From positions 959,914 to 1,023,913 of the forward strand of contig CAVSJA010000006.1 of the NCBI GenBank assembly GCA_963728145.1: a DNA stretch of 64,000 nt, read 5' to 3'. Under the pieces are notes generated by a model. That model was given only the letters and a program-made list of their open reading frames with translations, was not told the DNA's origin and made no database searches. A program made the translations under genes and the position numbers. Numbering within the stretch: position 1 is the stretch's first letter; each line of letters opens with the position of its first letter. The stretch is from CAVSJA01 sp963728145 (lineage in GTDB: Bacteria > Bacteroidota > Bacteroidia > Chitinophagales > Chitinophagaceae). Shown in pieces: positions 25,994 to 35,110 of this stretch.

Positions 25994-26536
25994 TTAAATT
26001 AAATCTACTGTAAAGATTTTTTGCCACCTGGTCCCGTCGTGCTTTAACAGTGAAACATCCTTTACCGTAAAACTGGCTGAATATTTCATGTTTTTAAAAT
26101 GATCCCAGGCGGGGAGATAATCTATTTTCATCAAGTCACGATTGGCGATGGTTATATGAGGATGGAAGGACCGTGTTTCTTTCTTAACGGGTAAATTAGA
26201 ATTATCAACTAAATGATCCTCGAGCTGTCCCTTTAATGTCTCCAGGCTATCAGAAGATTGCACCTTGACAAAGAGAACCCTCGGCGGAAAGCTGCCAAAA
26301 CCCTCCAGTTCCAGGGAAAACTCTTTTTTTCCCTTAGCAAAACCGGTTAACAGGGATTTCATTTCTTCTTCATAACTACTGTCATGCCAGAAAGGAGGAA
26401 TCAAAGTAATATGCGCAGGAGATTTTAACGCTACCGTACAACCGAACCGTTCTCTCATGTAATCCTTCCATTTCTTCACTTTGCTATCAATTTCTTCAGG
26501 AGCAACTACGGCCATATAATACATAGAGGAACTCAC
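25994..26536 (-). CDS. 2'-5' RNA ligase family 2H phosphoesterase
   Basis: A 180-aa protein with the two HxT motifs of the 2H phosphoesterase superfamily: HITLIPPFW and HPHITIANRD. Relatives (ThpR/LigT) act on RNA 2',3'-cyclic phosphate ends, but the physiological substrate is unknown. Its ATG overlaps the stop of the upstream M28 peptidase gene by 4 bases (26533-26536), so the two are translationally coupled. Confidence 0.85.
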   Translation of the reverse strand: MSSSMYYMAVVAPEEIDSKVKKWKDYMRERFGCTVALKSPAHITLIPPFWHDSSYEEEMKSLLTGFAKGKKEFSLELEGFGSFPPRVLFVKVQSSDSLETLKGQLEDHLVDNSNLPVKKETRSFHPHITIANRDLMKIDYLPAWDHFKNMKYSASFTVKDVSLLKHDGTRWQKIFTVDLI

Positions 26537-27882
26537 CTTCCTGCTGTTGGAATTACTGGTAAGCTCTCGTTACCATCTTCACTTACCGACTGAACTGCAA
26601 AAAAGTAATTGTCTTTAGAGTAGGGGAGTTTTATTTCTGTTTGCGTCGTATAAAACTTCTTTTGCCAAATGCCCTGGTAGGTTTCTCTCATCAATATATA
26701 ATATCCTTTTGGCTTTCCTGATTTAGGTGCTTTCCAATTCAGTTGTGTGCTATTGCTCAGGCCTCTTACTTCAATTCTTACTTCCTGCGGCATCGCCGGT
26801 GCTTTTGCAAGATTAGCAAGGCAGGCAAGATTTAGCGCAGTATTCTTTCTCAGGTACTCAAAATCCATAAACTCTGCGAGGTCGCCATAACGGATGCCTT
26901 TATCTGTCCTCAGGTCCTGGTGTTGATGTTCGTAGTTTTCATTCATCTCAGTTATTCTGACTGCGGAAAATCCTTTTTGTACAAAAGCTGAATGATCACC
27001 TCCGCGGAGATAACGGTCATTTCTATAGATCAATACTACTTCAAGGTTTTGCACATAGCGCTCTCCTGTCTCCTTTACATAACGGGCCAATTGACGGGAA
27101 CCGCCATCATTTTCCAAACCTAGACTACGAATATTATTTGCTTTTTTATCCAGCTCAAATGCAGGCAAGCCTTCGCTAAATACTCTTACGCGGGTATTAT
27201 CGATGATATTAGTTTCATTGCTGTTATTGCTGCCCATGATATCGTTGTTCAACAACGCCTCGACGATCCATTTACTGTCAACTGCTCTTTGGGCCAAATG
27301 TTCGCCGCCCAATAATCCCTGCTCTTCACCACTGAATGCAACAAATATGATGGTGGCGGGAAAACCATGCTTACTCATTATTCTTGCACATTCCATTAAT
27401 GCCGCCACACCACTTCCATCGTCATTTGCACCCGGTGCATCGCTGCTGCGGTTCATAACATTTGTTACGCGACTATCAAGATGCCCGCTGATCATAAATA
27501 TTCTTTGATCAGCAGGATCGGTTCCTTTTAATATTGCCATCGGATTACCCATGTCAATTGCGGTATCCAATCTTCTTCCATCTTTTGGTTGAATCCATTT
27601 ATCCAGTTCAGGAGTCAATCGGCCATTACTATTGGCCGCAAATTCTCTGAATTTTGAAACGACCCAGTCCCTTGCGGCCCCAATTCCTTTTTTCGGATCG
27701 GTGGTTGTGCTCAATGTGCTTCTTGTTCCAAAGCTTACCAGTTTATTAATGTAAGATTTCAAGCTGTCGGCATTAACCTCAGCAACCATCTTCTCAATTA
27801 ATGGATCTTTTTGAATGATGGTTTGCGAGAAGGAAGAAAATGATAATAATAGGACGAACGTCGGGATTAACATTTTTCTCAT
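26533..27882 (-). CDS. Exported M28 family zinc aminopeptidase
   Basis: A 449-aa protein: signal peptide, an M28 catalytic domain with zinc-binding residues H134 (SGHLDSR), D154 (GANDDGSG), E187 (FSGEEQG) and D214 (NNDIMG), a final His in the NYEHQHQDLRTD segment, and a C-terminal fibronectin-III-like domain (about 365-449; LSNSTQLNWKAPKSGKPKGY). It would cleave amino-terminal residues from peptides outside the cytoplasm. Complete and typical in length. Confidence 0.9.
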   Translation of the reverse strand: MRKMLIPTFVLLLSFSSFSQTIIQKDPLIEKMVAEVNADSLKSYINKLVSFGTRSTLSTTTDPKKGIGAARDWVVSKFREFAANSNGRLTPELDKWIQPKDGRRLDTAIDMGNPMAILKGTDPADQRIFMISGHLDSRVTNVMNRSSDAPGANDDGSGVAALMECARIMSKHGFPATIIFVAFSGEEQGLLGGEHLAQRAVDSKWIVEALLNNDIMGSNNSNETNIIDNTRVRVFSEGLPAFELDKKANNIRSLGLENDGGSRQLARYVKETGERYVQNLEVVLIYRNDRYLRGGDHSAFVQKGFSAVRITEMNENYEHQHQDLRTDKGIRYGDLAEFMDFEYLRKNTALNLACLANLAKAPAMPQEVRIEVRGLSNSTQLNWKAPKSGKPKGYYILMRETYQGIWQKKFYTTQTEIKLPYSKDNYFFAVQSVSEDGNESLPVIPTAGR

Positions 27883-28070
27883 GCGGCGAATTTTTGGAAG
27901 CGGTAAAGTTAAGGAAGGTGATGATTAATTCATCTTAGCTAAGCTAAGGAAGGTCAATGTCAAAACTGAACCGCGAAAGCACATCAAAACGGGCAGGAGC
28001 ATATCTAATTGCTAATAATCCTTTACTTATAAACCCAATAAATCAATCAACCAGTCAACTAATCAACCAA

Positions 28071-29390
28071 TCAACTCTTCCTAAACGCCCACTTCCACAT
28101 CTCCTTCCACGTTACCTTCTTACCATATAATAATATACCGGTTCGGTAGATTTTTGCTGCAAGCCAGGTGGTGCAGAGAAAACCGGCAACTAAGAGAAGC
28201 ATACTGGTGATTAATTGAATCCATGTGACTCCATCAGGGATTCCGTGAGCTATCCTTGCCATCATAACGATGGGAGAGGTGAACGGGAATAAACTTCCGA
28301 ATACTGCAAGTCCGCTATTAGGATCGTTTACGGCCTTTATCATGATCACCATTGCAAATACGATGGGCATTGTAATGGGTAAGAGTAGGCTTTGTGCATC
28401 CTGTGGATCCTCATTTACAGCGCTGCCAACTGCTGCAAAGAGTGAGGAGTAGAGCAGGTATCCTCCCAGGAAATAGAATACAAAACAGCCGAGGATAAGC
28501 GGGAAGTTGATTTGACTCATTACGGCCTCTATCCCTCCTTGCTGCTGGGTTACCTGAGCCATACCCACGCCACCCGGCATGGTCGCCTGGCTTTGCATTT
28601 GTTCCGAGAGGCCAGGAATAAACAGGGGCAGTACTAATTGTAATAATAAAACCAGGAAACCCCATATGAAGAATTGAACGAGTCCAACCGCACCAATACC
28701 AATGATCTTTCCCATCATTAACTGAAATGGTTTCACACTACTCACAATGACTTCAGCGATGCGGCTAACTTTTTCTTCCATCACGCCCCGCATAACCATC
28801 GTTCCGTAAATGAAGAGAATAATATAGATCAGGAAACCCGAAACAAATCCAACACCATAGCTGACTCCTTCCTTTGTATTCGTCCCACTTGTTCCTTTAA
28901 TAGTTGAAAAGGATACCGGGTTCTCTTTTTTGATGCTATCAAGAGTCGTTGGAGAAATATTATAGCCCAAAAGTCTTTTTTCTTCCAAAGCCCTGTTAAT
29001 TGGATTTTCTACATTGTTTCTCAGCATCAAGCCGATTTTTTTATTAGAAATGATCTTCAGGGAGTCTCTGTTGTTAAGGTTGAATCCCGCAGGCACAACG
29101 AAGTAACCGTCAAACTCACCAGATTCGGTTTTTTTCCGAAGTGAAGAAGTGTCAACACTCACGAAGACATAGGTAACGTCATTACTTTTGTCAATGAGTT
29201 TTCCCTCAAAAACGTTAGCCTCATCTTTAACAGCGATGGATAATTTATCGGAATCATCTACCGCAACAAAAATGATCAGCGTATAAAAACCGACGATCAA
29301 TAAAGGCACAAGTATCGTTGAAAGCAGAAATGTTTTTTTCTGAACTCTTGTAAGAAATTCTCTTCTTGCAACAATGCCGAGTTTGTTCAT
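28071..29390 (-). CDS. ABC-2 type transporter permease
   Basis: A 439-aa permease with one N-terminal helix, a large extracytoplasmic loop and five or more C-terminal helices. It resembles the NatB/ABC-2 exporters (MNKLGIVARREFLTRVQKK ... MMGKIIGIGAVGLVQF). It lies 10 bp downstream of the ATPase gene and forms the exporter with it. Substrate unknown; NatAB relatives export sodium. Confidence 0.9.
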   Translation of the reverse strand: MNKLGIVARREFLTRVQKKTFLLSTILVPLLIVGFYTLIIFVAVDDSDKLSIAVKDEANVFEGKLIDKSNDVTYVFVSVDTSSLRKKTESGEFDGYFVVPAGFNLNNRDSLKIISNKKIGLMLRNNVENPINRALEEKRLLGYNISPTTLDSIKKENPVSFSTIKGTSGTNTKEGVSYGVGFVSGFLIYIILFIYGTMVMRGVMEEKVSRIAEVIVSSVKPFQLMMGKIIGIGAVGLVQFFIWGFLVLLLQLVLPLFIPGLSEQMQSQATMPGGVGMAQVTQQQGGIEAVMSQINFPLILGCFVFYFLGGYLLYSSLFAAVGSAVNEDPQDAQSLLLPITMPIVFAMVIMIKAVNDPNSGLAVFGSLFPFTSPIVMMARIAHGIPDGVTWIQLITSMLLLVAGFLCTTWLAAKIYRTGILLYGKKVTWKEMWKWAFRKS

Positions 29391-29400
29391 TAGAACTGTT

Positions 29401-30333
29401 TTAAGCGTTTATTTTTTCAAATTGACGGGAAAGTGGCGTTCCTTCAACCAGCTTGATGAAAATTTGGTTGAGTGAAGGAAGTCTTTCATGGAACTGCGCG
29501 ATCGAAACATTTTGCTGAATGAAATATTGCAGTACATCATTCGGCTTATATCCCTCCCTGATCTTAATTACCAATTCATGATCTTCTTTACCGATCACAT
29601 CGAAATAGGGGCTAACGATGCTTGGGGGAACAGTTTCGACGCTAATCCCAAAAAGGTTCTCTTTAAATTGTTGTTTAACTCCTCTCACGCTACCATCAAG
29701 TATCTTATTTCCCTTATTCATTAAAATGATGTGGTCACAGATCTCCTCAACCTGCTCCATGCGATGCGTACTGAAGATTATTGATGCACCCTTTTTCGAA
29801 AGATTATAGATCTCGTCTTTGATGAGGTTGGTATTGATAGGATCCAAACCGCTGAAAGGTTCATCGAGGATGATCAGCTTGGGTTCATGCAAAATTGTTG
29901 TTACAAATTGAAGTTTTTGTCCCATACCCTTACTCAGGTCTTCTACTTTTTTGTTCCACCAACTTTGCATTTCGAATCTGTTGAACCAGTATTTTACTTT
30001 TTCCAATGCTTCACTCTTGCTCAGTCCTTTCAACCGGGCCAGGTAAACAATCTGGTCGCCAATTTTCATCTTCTTGTACAAGCCTCTTTCCTCTGGCATA
30101 TATCCGATCTGCGTTACATCATTTTCCGGATCAAATTTCTTTCCGTTGAAAATGATTTCTCCTTCATCCGGGAAAAAGATCCCCGTAATCATGCGTATCA
30201 ATGTCGTTTTACCTGCGCCATTGGGGCCCAGTAAACCGAATATGCTGCCTTTGTCGAGGGTAAAGCTGATATCATCGACAGCTTTTTGCGTCGCGTAGTA
30301 TTTTTTCAGATTCCGTACTTCCAGGATATTCAT
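29401..30333 (-). CDS. ABC transporter ATP-binding protein
   Basis: A 310-aa ATPase: Walker A GPNGAGKTT (36-44), Q-loop YMPEE, a signature of the form DLSKGMGQKLQ, Walker B LIILDEPFSGLDP and the H-loop STHRMEQ. The C-terminal 80 residues form the DUF4162-type extension seen in ABC-2 exporter ATPases. Operon with the permease downstream. Confidence 0.93.
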   Translation of the reverse strand: MNILEVRNLKKYYATQKAVDDISFTLDKGSIFGLLGPNGAGKTTLIRMITGIFFPDEGEIIFNGKKFDPENDVTQIGYMPEERGLYKKMKIGDQIVYLARLKGLSKSEALEKVKYWFNRFEMQSWWNKKVEDLSKGMGQKLQFVTTILHEPKLIILDEPFSGLDPINTNLIKDEIYNLSKKGASIIFSTHRMEQVEEICDHIILMNKGNKILDGSVRGVKQQFKENLFGISVETVPPSIVSPYFDVIGKEDHELVIKIREGYKPNDVLQYFIQQNVSIAQFHERLPSLNQIFIKLVEGTPLSRQFEKINA

Positions 30334-30577
30334 GCGGAGAAACTTTTAAGGATCAAATGTAATTTCTTTAACGGATTTTGTTTTGGTCAAATTCAGGGGA
30401 TTAGTAGGTGGTTCGGAGGATTTGTTACAGTTGTCTGGACCAGGATTTTAAGCGATTTGCCTGAATATCCTGTTAGAGTCCCAATGCAACCGGGAAATCA
30501 CCTCAGTTCAATCAGTTTAATCGTTTAAAATCGTGGTTCAGACAATCTCACCTAAATTCGCAACCAAATTACGCTCG

Positions 30578-31567
30578 ATGACCCTGTTCAGATCACTGAT
30601 TTTCGTGCTGCTGCTCTCAATTTTGAATAGCTGGGGTTTTTTAGCTCATCGTACAATTAATCAGCTGGCGATTTACGAATTGCCCAATTCCATTCAGCCA
30701 TTTTTCTTCCGGTATATGGATTCGCTGGTTAAGCATTCGGTGCGTCCAGACCTTCGGAGAAATGAAGATTCAACAGAAGATGCCAAACACTATATCAATT
30801 TCGAATTCTTTGGAGATTCGGCAGCATGGAAAATGCCTACCAATTGGGATGAAGCCGTGAAGAAGTACACGAAGGATAGTTTACTGAAACATGGTTATGT
30901 TTCTTACCATGTGATCAGAATGAAAGACAATTTGAGCCGCGCATTCAGGAATTCGGATAGAGACAGTATTATCTTTTACGCTGCTGACCTTGCCCATTAT
31001 ATTGGCGACGCCAATGTTCCCCTGCATTCGACAATGAATTACGACGGCCAATTGACCAATCAAAGAGGATTGCATTCATTATGGGAATCCATGATCCCTG
31101 AAATTGAAATAACGAACTACGACCTAAAGAGCAAACATCGGGCAAACTACCTGAAGAATCCGGAACAGGCCATCTGGAATGTAGTGAGAGAATCGTTTGT
31201 GATGGTAAACGAAGTATTACAAAAAGAAAGAGATGCTTCAGTTGGATTCACGGATTCGACGAAATACCGTGTACAAGTAAGAAGAGGGCGGGAAGTGAGG
31301 TCCTATACCTCAGAATTCGCAAAGGAATACAATAAGCGTCTTGGTAGTTCAATAAACAAGAGATTAATTCAATCTGCCAACCTCGTCGCTGATTTTTGGT
31401 ACACTGCCTGGGTCGATGCTGGAAAGCCTGATCTCAACAAACTTCTTCAACCGCCAATGAGTAAAGAGGAAAAGGAGAAGTGTAAACAGGAATTGAAGGC
31501 GTTTAAAAAAAATCGATTGCTCCAGAAGGACCTGTTAATTGCCAAAAAGGCGCAAATCAATCAATAG
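30578..31567 (+). CDS. S1/P1-like zinc nuclease or zinc-dependent phospholipase C family
   Basis: A 329-aa exported protein. With the start at 30578, signal cleavage leaves W19 as the mature N-terminus: WGFLAHR supplies W1 and H6 of the S1/P1 zinc site. Further ligands are visible in KHYINF (H) and LAHYIGDANVPLH (H, D, H). The last pair appears as LHSLWE, with Glu where S1/P1 nucleases have Asp. Fold and zinc cluster are well supported; whether the substrate is nucleic acid or phospholipid is not. An upstream in-frame ATG at 30533 would add 15 residues ahead of the signal peptide. Confidence 0.83.
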   Translation: MTLFRSLIFVLLLSILNSWGFLAHRTINQLAIYELPNSIQPFFFRYMDSLVKHSVRPDLRRNEDSTEDAKHYINFEFFGDSAAWKMPTNWDEAVKKYTKDSLLKHGYVSYHVIRMKDNLSRAFRNSDRDSIIFYAADLAHYIGDANVPLHSTMNYDGQLTNQRGLHSLWESMIPEIEITNYDLKSKHRANYLKNPEQAIWNVVRESFVMVNEVLQKERDASVGFTDSTKYRVQVRRGREVRSYTSEFAKEYNKRLGSSINKRLIQSANLVADFWYTAWVDAGKPDLNKLLQPPMSKEEKEKCKQELKAFKKNRLLQKDLLIAKKAQINQ

Positions 31568-32024
31568 ATACTTCAACCTAATTTCCTCATTATTTATTAT
31601 TGATTATTAATTATTGATTATTGCTCCGCTGACTGGCGACCTTCATATAGTCAGAGACCCAATAATCAATAATTAATAATCCATATACGCAATAAAGCCG
31701 CGGTTTGTAGTCTCGAATCTTCAATTCAACAAAAGAATAAGGAACTTAATACAACAGAAGAACAGGAATTTACATGGGAGGGTTTCGTCTATTTCGATTA
31801 GCGCGATGAGGTTCGAAGTCTCAAATCCTCAATACAACAGAAGAACAGATGAACAAGGAATTTCCAATTTCCATCGGACGGTTCGTCTGTAGGAAAAGCC
31901 TCCGATCTACATTGGAAATTCCTTGTTCATCTGTTCTTCTGTTGCATTGGATTTTCGAGATTTATTAATTAAAGAAACCTTTCGCCTTATTGTACCAATA
32001 ATCAATAATTTTTACGTGTGGAGA
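31568..32024. repeat. Nested inverted repeats in a 457-bp gene-free region
   Basis: No gene. First pair: 22-bp perfect arms at 31602-31623 and 31660-31681 (GATTATTAATTATTGATTAT...), a sequence that recurs upstream of ilvB at 60189-60211. Second pair: 34-bp perfect arms at 31835-31868 and 31911-31944 (CAACAGAAGAACAGATGAAC...), with a 42-nt loop that itself contains ATCGGA/TCCGAT and GACG/CGTC pairs. A degenerate direct copy of the second unit lies at about 31715-31770. Confidence 0.93.
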
Positions 32025-33596
32025 CTAAATTCTCCCCTTCAAAACCTCCACGATAACCCCTGCTACCCTTTCTCCGTCCATCGCCGCACTTATTATCCCA
32101 CCTGCATATCCAGCTCCTTCACCACAGGGATAAAGGTTTTCCACCTGCGGATGATGTAGGGAATTTGTTTCGCGTGGTATTCGAACTGGAGAAGATGTGC
32201 GTGATTCAGTTGCAAGAATTACTGCGTTATTTGAATAATAGCCTTTCATTTTCTTCCCGAATTCCTTTAACCCATTGGCGAGAGCCTTATATACAAATGC
32301 TGGCAATACTTCATTCAATGGAGCAGATTTTATTCCGGGCAAATACGAACAATCAGGAAAATCGGTTGAGAGTTTCTTTTTTGTGAAGTCCACCAAACGT
32401 TGTGCCGGTGCCACCAGGTTTCCACCGCCATAATCAAAAGCGCGTTGCTCAACCTTAGATTGAAAATGGACACCCGCAAGTTCCCCGTATTTCTTTCTAT
32501 GTTCAGCAATATCCTTCTCTTCAACCTGAACAACAATGCCAGAGTTGGCGAAAGGATTATTTCGTTTTGATGGAGACCACCCGTTTACAACTATTTCGCC
32601 AGCTGCTGTTGCAGCAGGAGCGATGATTCCACCCGGACACATGCAAAATGAGAATACTCCTCTTCCTTCAACTTGTTCAACCAGGCTATAAGAAGCAGGA
32701 GGCAGGTGCGCAATACGAGGTGAGCAATGATATTGTATTGTATCGATTAATGCCTGCGGATGTTCAACCCGCACACCCAGTGCAAAGGGTTTGAAAAACA
32801 CCTGCAGGTTCTTTTCATGCATCATGTGAAATATATCCCTTGCCGAATGTCCCGTGGCAAGAATTACTGCCTCTGCCTTGAAAGTTTGACCATCGGATGT
32901 TTTGACCGACGCAATCTTTTCATTTTCGATGATCAGGTCATCGACTTTTTTATCAAAAAGGAAAATGCCTCCCGCGTCCTGGATCTTTTCCCTCATAGCG
33001 GTAATGATTAGTGGAAGTTTATTGGTACCGATATGAGGATGGGCTTCGTAAAGGATGTTTTCGCTTGCTCCGAACTGTACAAAAATGTTCAGCACCCGGT
33101 CCAGGTCGCCTCTTTTCTTACTTCTCGTATATAACTTACCGTCACTATAGGTTCCCGCGCCCCCTTCTCCAAAACAATAATTGCTATCAGGGTTTACAAT
33201 ACCTTCCTTGTTGAGCTGAGCAAGATCGCGGCGTCTTGAACGAACATCCTTGCCTCTTTCAAGTAAGATGGGTTTTATCCCGTTTTCCAATAAACGAATT
33301 GCGGCAAACAACCCGGCAGGACCGGCACCTACTATCAACACGCTTTTTGAGGCATTTGAGACATCTTTCAATCGGATGATTTGGATTTCCCTTTCGTGGA
33401 ATGGTTCGTTGATGAATAGATTCAGTTCAAGCCGCACCATGGGCTGTTTCTTTCGGGCATCTATCGAACGTTTTCTTATCTGGTAACCTTTAATTGATTT
33501 TGTAGAGTAGCCTAAGGATGAAGCTGCGAATTCTTTTACGATTGTTTCATTCGCGGCCTCCGACGGGGATAATAAAAGAGTGAGTTCTTTTTGCAT
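32025..33596 (-). CDS. FAD-dependent oxidoreductase (COG2509-like)
   Basis: A 523-aa flavoprotein. After an N-terminal extension of about 85 residues it has the FAD-binding motif VLIVGAGPAGLFAAIRLLE, then the family-typical segment NYCFGEGGAGTYSDGKLYTR and the C-terminal motif LYPCGEGAGYAGGI. Related bacterial proteins are annotated as FAD-dependent dehydrogenases of unknown substrate. The ATG at 33596 is preferred over 33611. Intact and full-length. Confidence 0.87.
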   Translation of the reverse strand: MQKELTLLLSPSEAANETIVKEFAASSLGYSTKSIKGYQIRKRSIDARKKQPMVRLELNLFINEPFHEREIQIIRLKDVSNASKSVLIVGAGPAGLFAAIRLLENGIKPILLERGKDVRSRRRDLAQLNKEGIVNPDSNYCFGEGGAGTYSDGKLYTRSKKRGDLDRVLNIFVQFGASENILYEAHPHIGTNKLPLIITAMREKIQDAGGIFLFDKKVDDLIIENEKIASVKTSDGQTFKAEAVILATGHSARDIFHMMHEKNLQVFFKPFALGVRVEHPQALIDTIQYHCSPRIAHLPPASYSLVEQVEGRGVFSFCMCPGGIIAPAATAAGEIVVNGWSPSKRNNPFANSGIVVQVEEKDIAEHRKKYGELAGVHFQSKVEQRAFDYGGGNLVAPAQRLVDFTKKKLSTDFPDCSYLPGIKSAPLNEVLPAFVYKALANGLKEFGKKMKGYYSNNAVILATESRTSSPVRIPRETNSLHHPQVENLYPCGEGAGYAGGIISAAMDGERVAGVIVEVLKGRI

Positions 33597-33617
33597 TACT
33601 TGGACATACAAATTAAA

Positions 33618-33650
33618 AAAGGGAATTCAAAGAATTCCCTTTCTTTTTCC
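33618..33650. terminator. Bidirectional terminator
   Basis: Perfect hairpin AAAGGGAATTC (33618-33628) and GAATTCCCTTT (33632-33642), flanked by A- and T-rich tracts. It lies between two minus-strand genes. Confidence 0.82.
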
Positions 33651-33663
33651 ATATGTGTAAATA

Positions 33664-34257
33664 TCATTTCTTGTTTCCCCAGATATAGCCGATAGTTGCG
33701 GCCAGCAGGAAAGGACGGGTCTTAATTCCGCCGGTATATTCGCTTTTAATCACATTACTAAGCCCCTGGTAAACGCGAACATCAAATGTGATTCCCGGTT
33801 TGTTGGGAACATGTCCCACACCCAGGGCAACTCCAAAATCAGTTTGGACAAAGTCGCTTGTCGAACCGGCAGTTCCATCTGCCTTTGTATAATCAGCGTT
33901 GTTCAGGAATCCCAACTGTGGACCGGTATAGAGCGCAACCTTTGAGTTCTTGATAGTGTATTTAAAAAGGAGGGGCACCTGGATATAATTAAGATGGATA
34001 TCCGTTCCGTAATAATCCTCGGTTGCCCGCTGGTTTGAAATATTTATCTCGGGTTGAATAGAAATACTTTGATTGATCGCTAATTCATAACTACCTCCAA
34101 ATAAGTACCCGGCCGAACCTGATTTATAGTCAGCGGTTTTTGAATTTTCGGAAGAAAGGATGAAATAGTTTACTCCGGCTTTTATCCCGAATCTACCCTG
34201 GGCCAGGGCAATTATAGATATAGATACAAATATTCCAGTGAGGAACAGCTTTCTCAT
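33664..34257 (-). CDS. Outer-membrane beta-barrel protein (PF13568-like porin family)
   Basis: A 197-aa protein: signal peptide ending ...IIALAQ, then alternating strands starting GRFGIKAGVNY, with the family-typical LNYIQVPLLFKY and YTGPQLGFL, and a barrel-closing end (LLAATIGYIWGNKK). The start at 34257 is chosen for its signal peptide. Specific role unknown. Confidence 0.85.
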   Translation of the reverse strand: MRKLFLTGIFVSISIIALAQGRFGIKAGVNYFILSSENSKTADYKSGSAGYLFGGSYELAINQSISIQPEINISNQRATEDYYGTDIHLNYIQVPLLFKYTIKNSKVALYTGPQLGFLNNADYTKADGTAGSTSDFVQTDFGVALGVGHVPNKPGITFDVRVYQGLSNVIKSEYTGGIKTRPFLLAATIGYIWGNKK

Positions 34258-35110
34258 AAGCGTTGTTTTAGCTCTACAAAGAAAATTCTCTCTCATTAAA
34301 GTAGCAAATTATTTTTCTGGTCCCTTTGGATGCGGTTTTTGGTTAACAATCGCTGTAATTGTCGGGAGTTGAACGTTAATGTAGTACCAGATCGATCAAT
34401 TTTGATCTTTTCTGGTTTTCTTGCCCCTGATCAACTTTTCAACCTATCAATCTTATTAACCGTCATTCCCGTCCCGCATGCTGCGGGAGGAACAACCAGT
34501 GAACCAATCAACCAATCAACTGCAACCAAAACGGCATACAAAGCTGTCAACCAAAATCTACAAACAGTTATCTAAAAATTAAGTCCTCCCTGCCAATAAG
34601 TGACATTCAAAATCACCACAAAAAAAAAATCTATTCCTCTTTGAAGCTAATGAATAATTTGTATCTTCAACAAGAAGGGTTAATTCAATTGCAACGGTAA
34701 TAGATAACAAAAATTGGTTAAGGTCAAATCAACAAAGCTTACATTATCCTTCTGAAATCCTTTCAAGACCTGAGATGCAGCACTAGCAAAGTTCTTAAGG
34801 AATGCATAATTAAAATTTGATTTTGCAATTGATTGTTTAGTTCAATTGATCCAACTTTCAATATCTGTTATACGGAAAAACTTCGATCACCAAACTGTTT
34901 TTTTCAAAAAAAGTTCCGAAAAAATCAATTTCTTAGAGAATGTCGATTCCATTAAAAAAGGGGTGAATAAAAAATTTTTTTTTCAATAAAAAATTTTGAT
35001 ATTCGTCCCCCTGCGTAATTTTTTTTGAATTAAAATACACAGATGTTGAAGATGAAACGGTGAGCAGGAAACACAACTTAACTCAGATTTATAAACTGCT
35101 TATTGAAATA
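34258..35110. other. 853-bp AT-rich region upstream of dnaA
   Basis: No convincing gene. The short ORF at 34330-34575 has no supporting features. It contains one hairpin CCCGCATGCTGCGGG (about 34474-34488), an AACCAATC-type repeat near 34500, and very AT-rich sequence at 34900-35040 with long A and T tracts just before dnaA. I found no clear DnaA-box cluster (TTATCCACA), so I do not call an origin; it may hold the dnaA promoter. Confidence 0.5.

Noticed and set aside
34330..34575. 81-codon ORF in the gap before dnaA
   Set aside because: Low-complexity and repeat-derived sequence (AACCAATC units), with no signal or family match.
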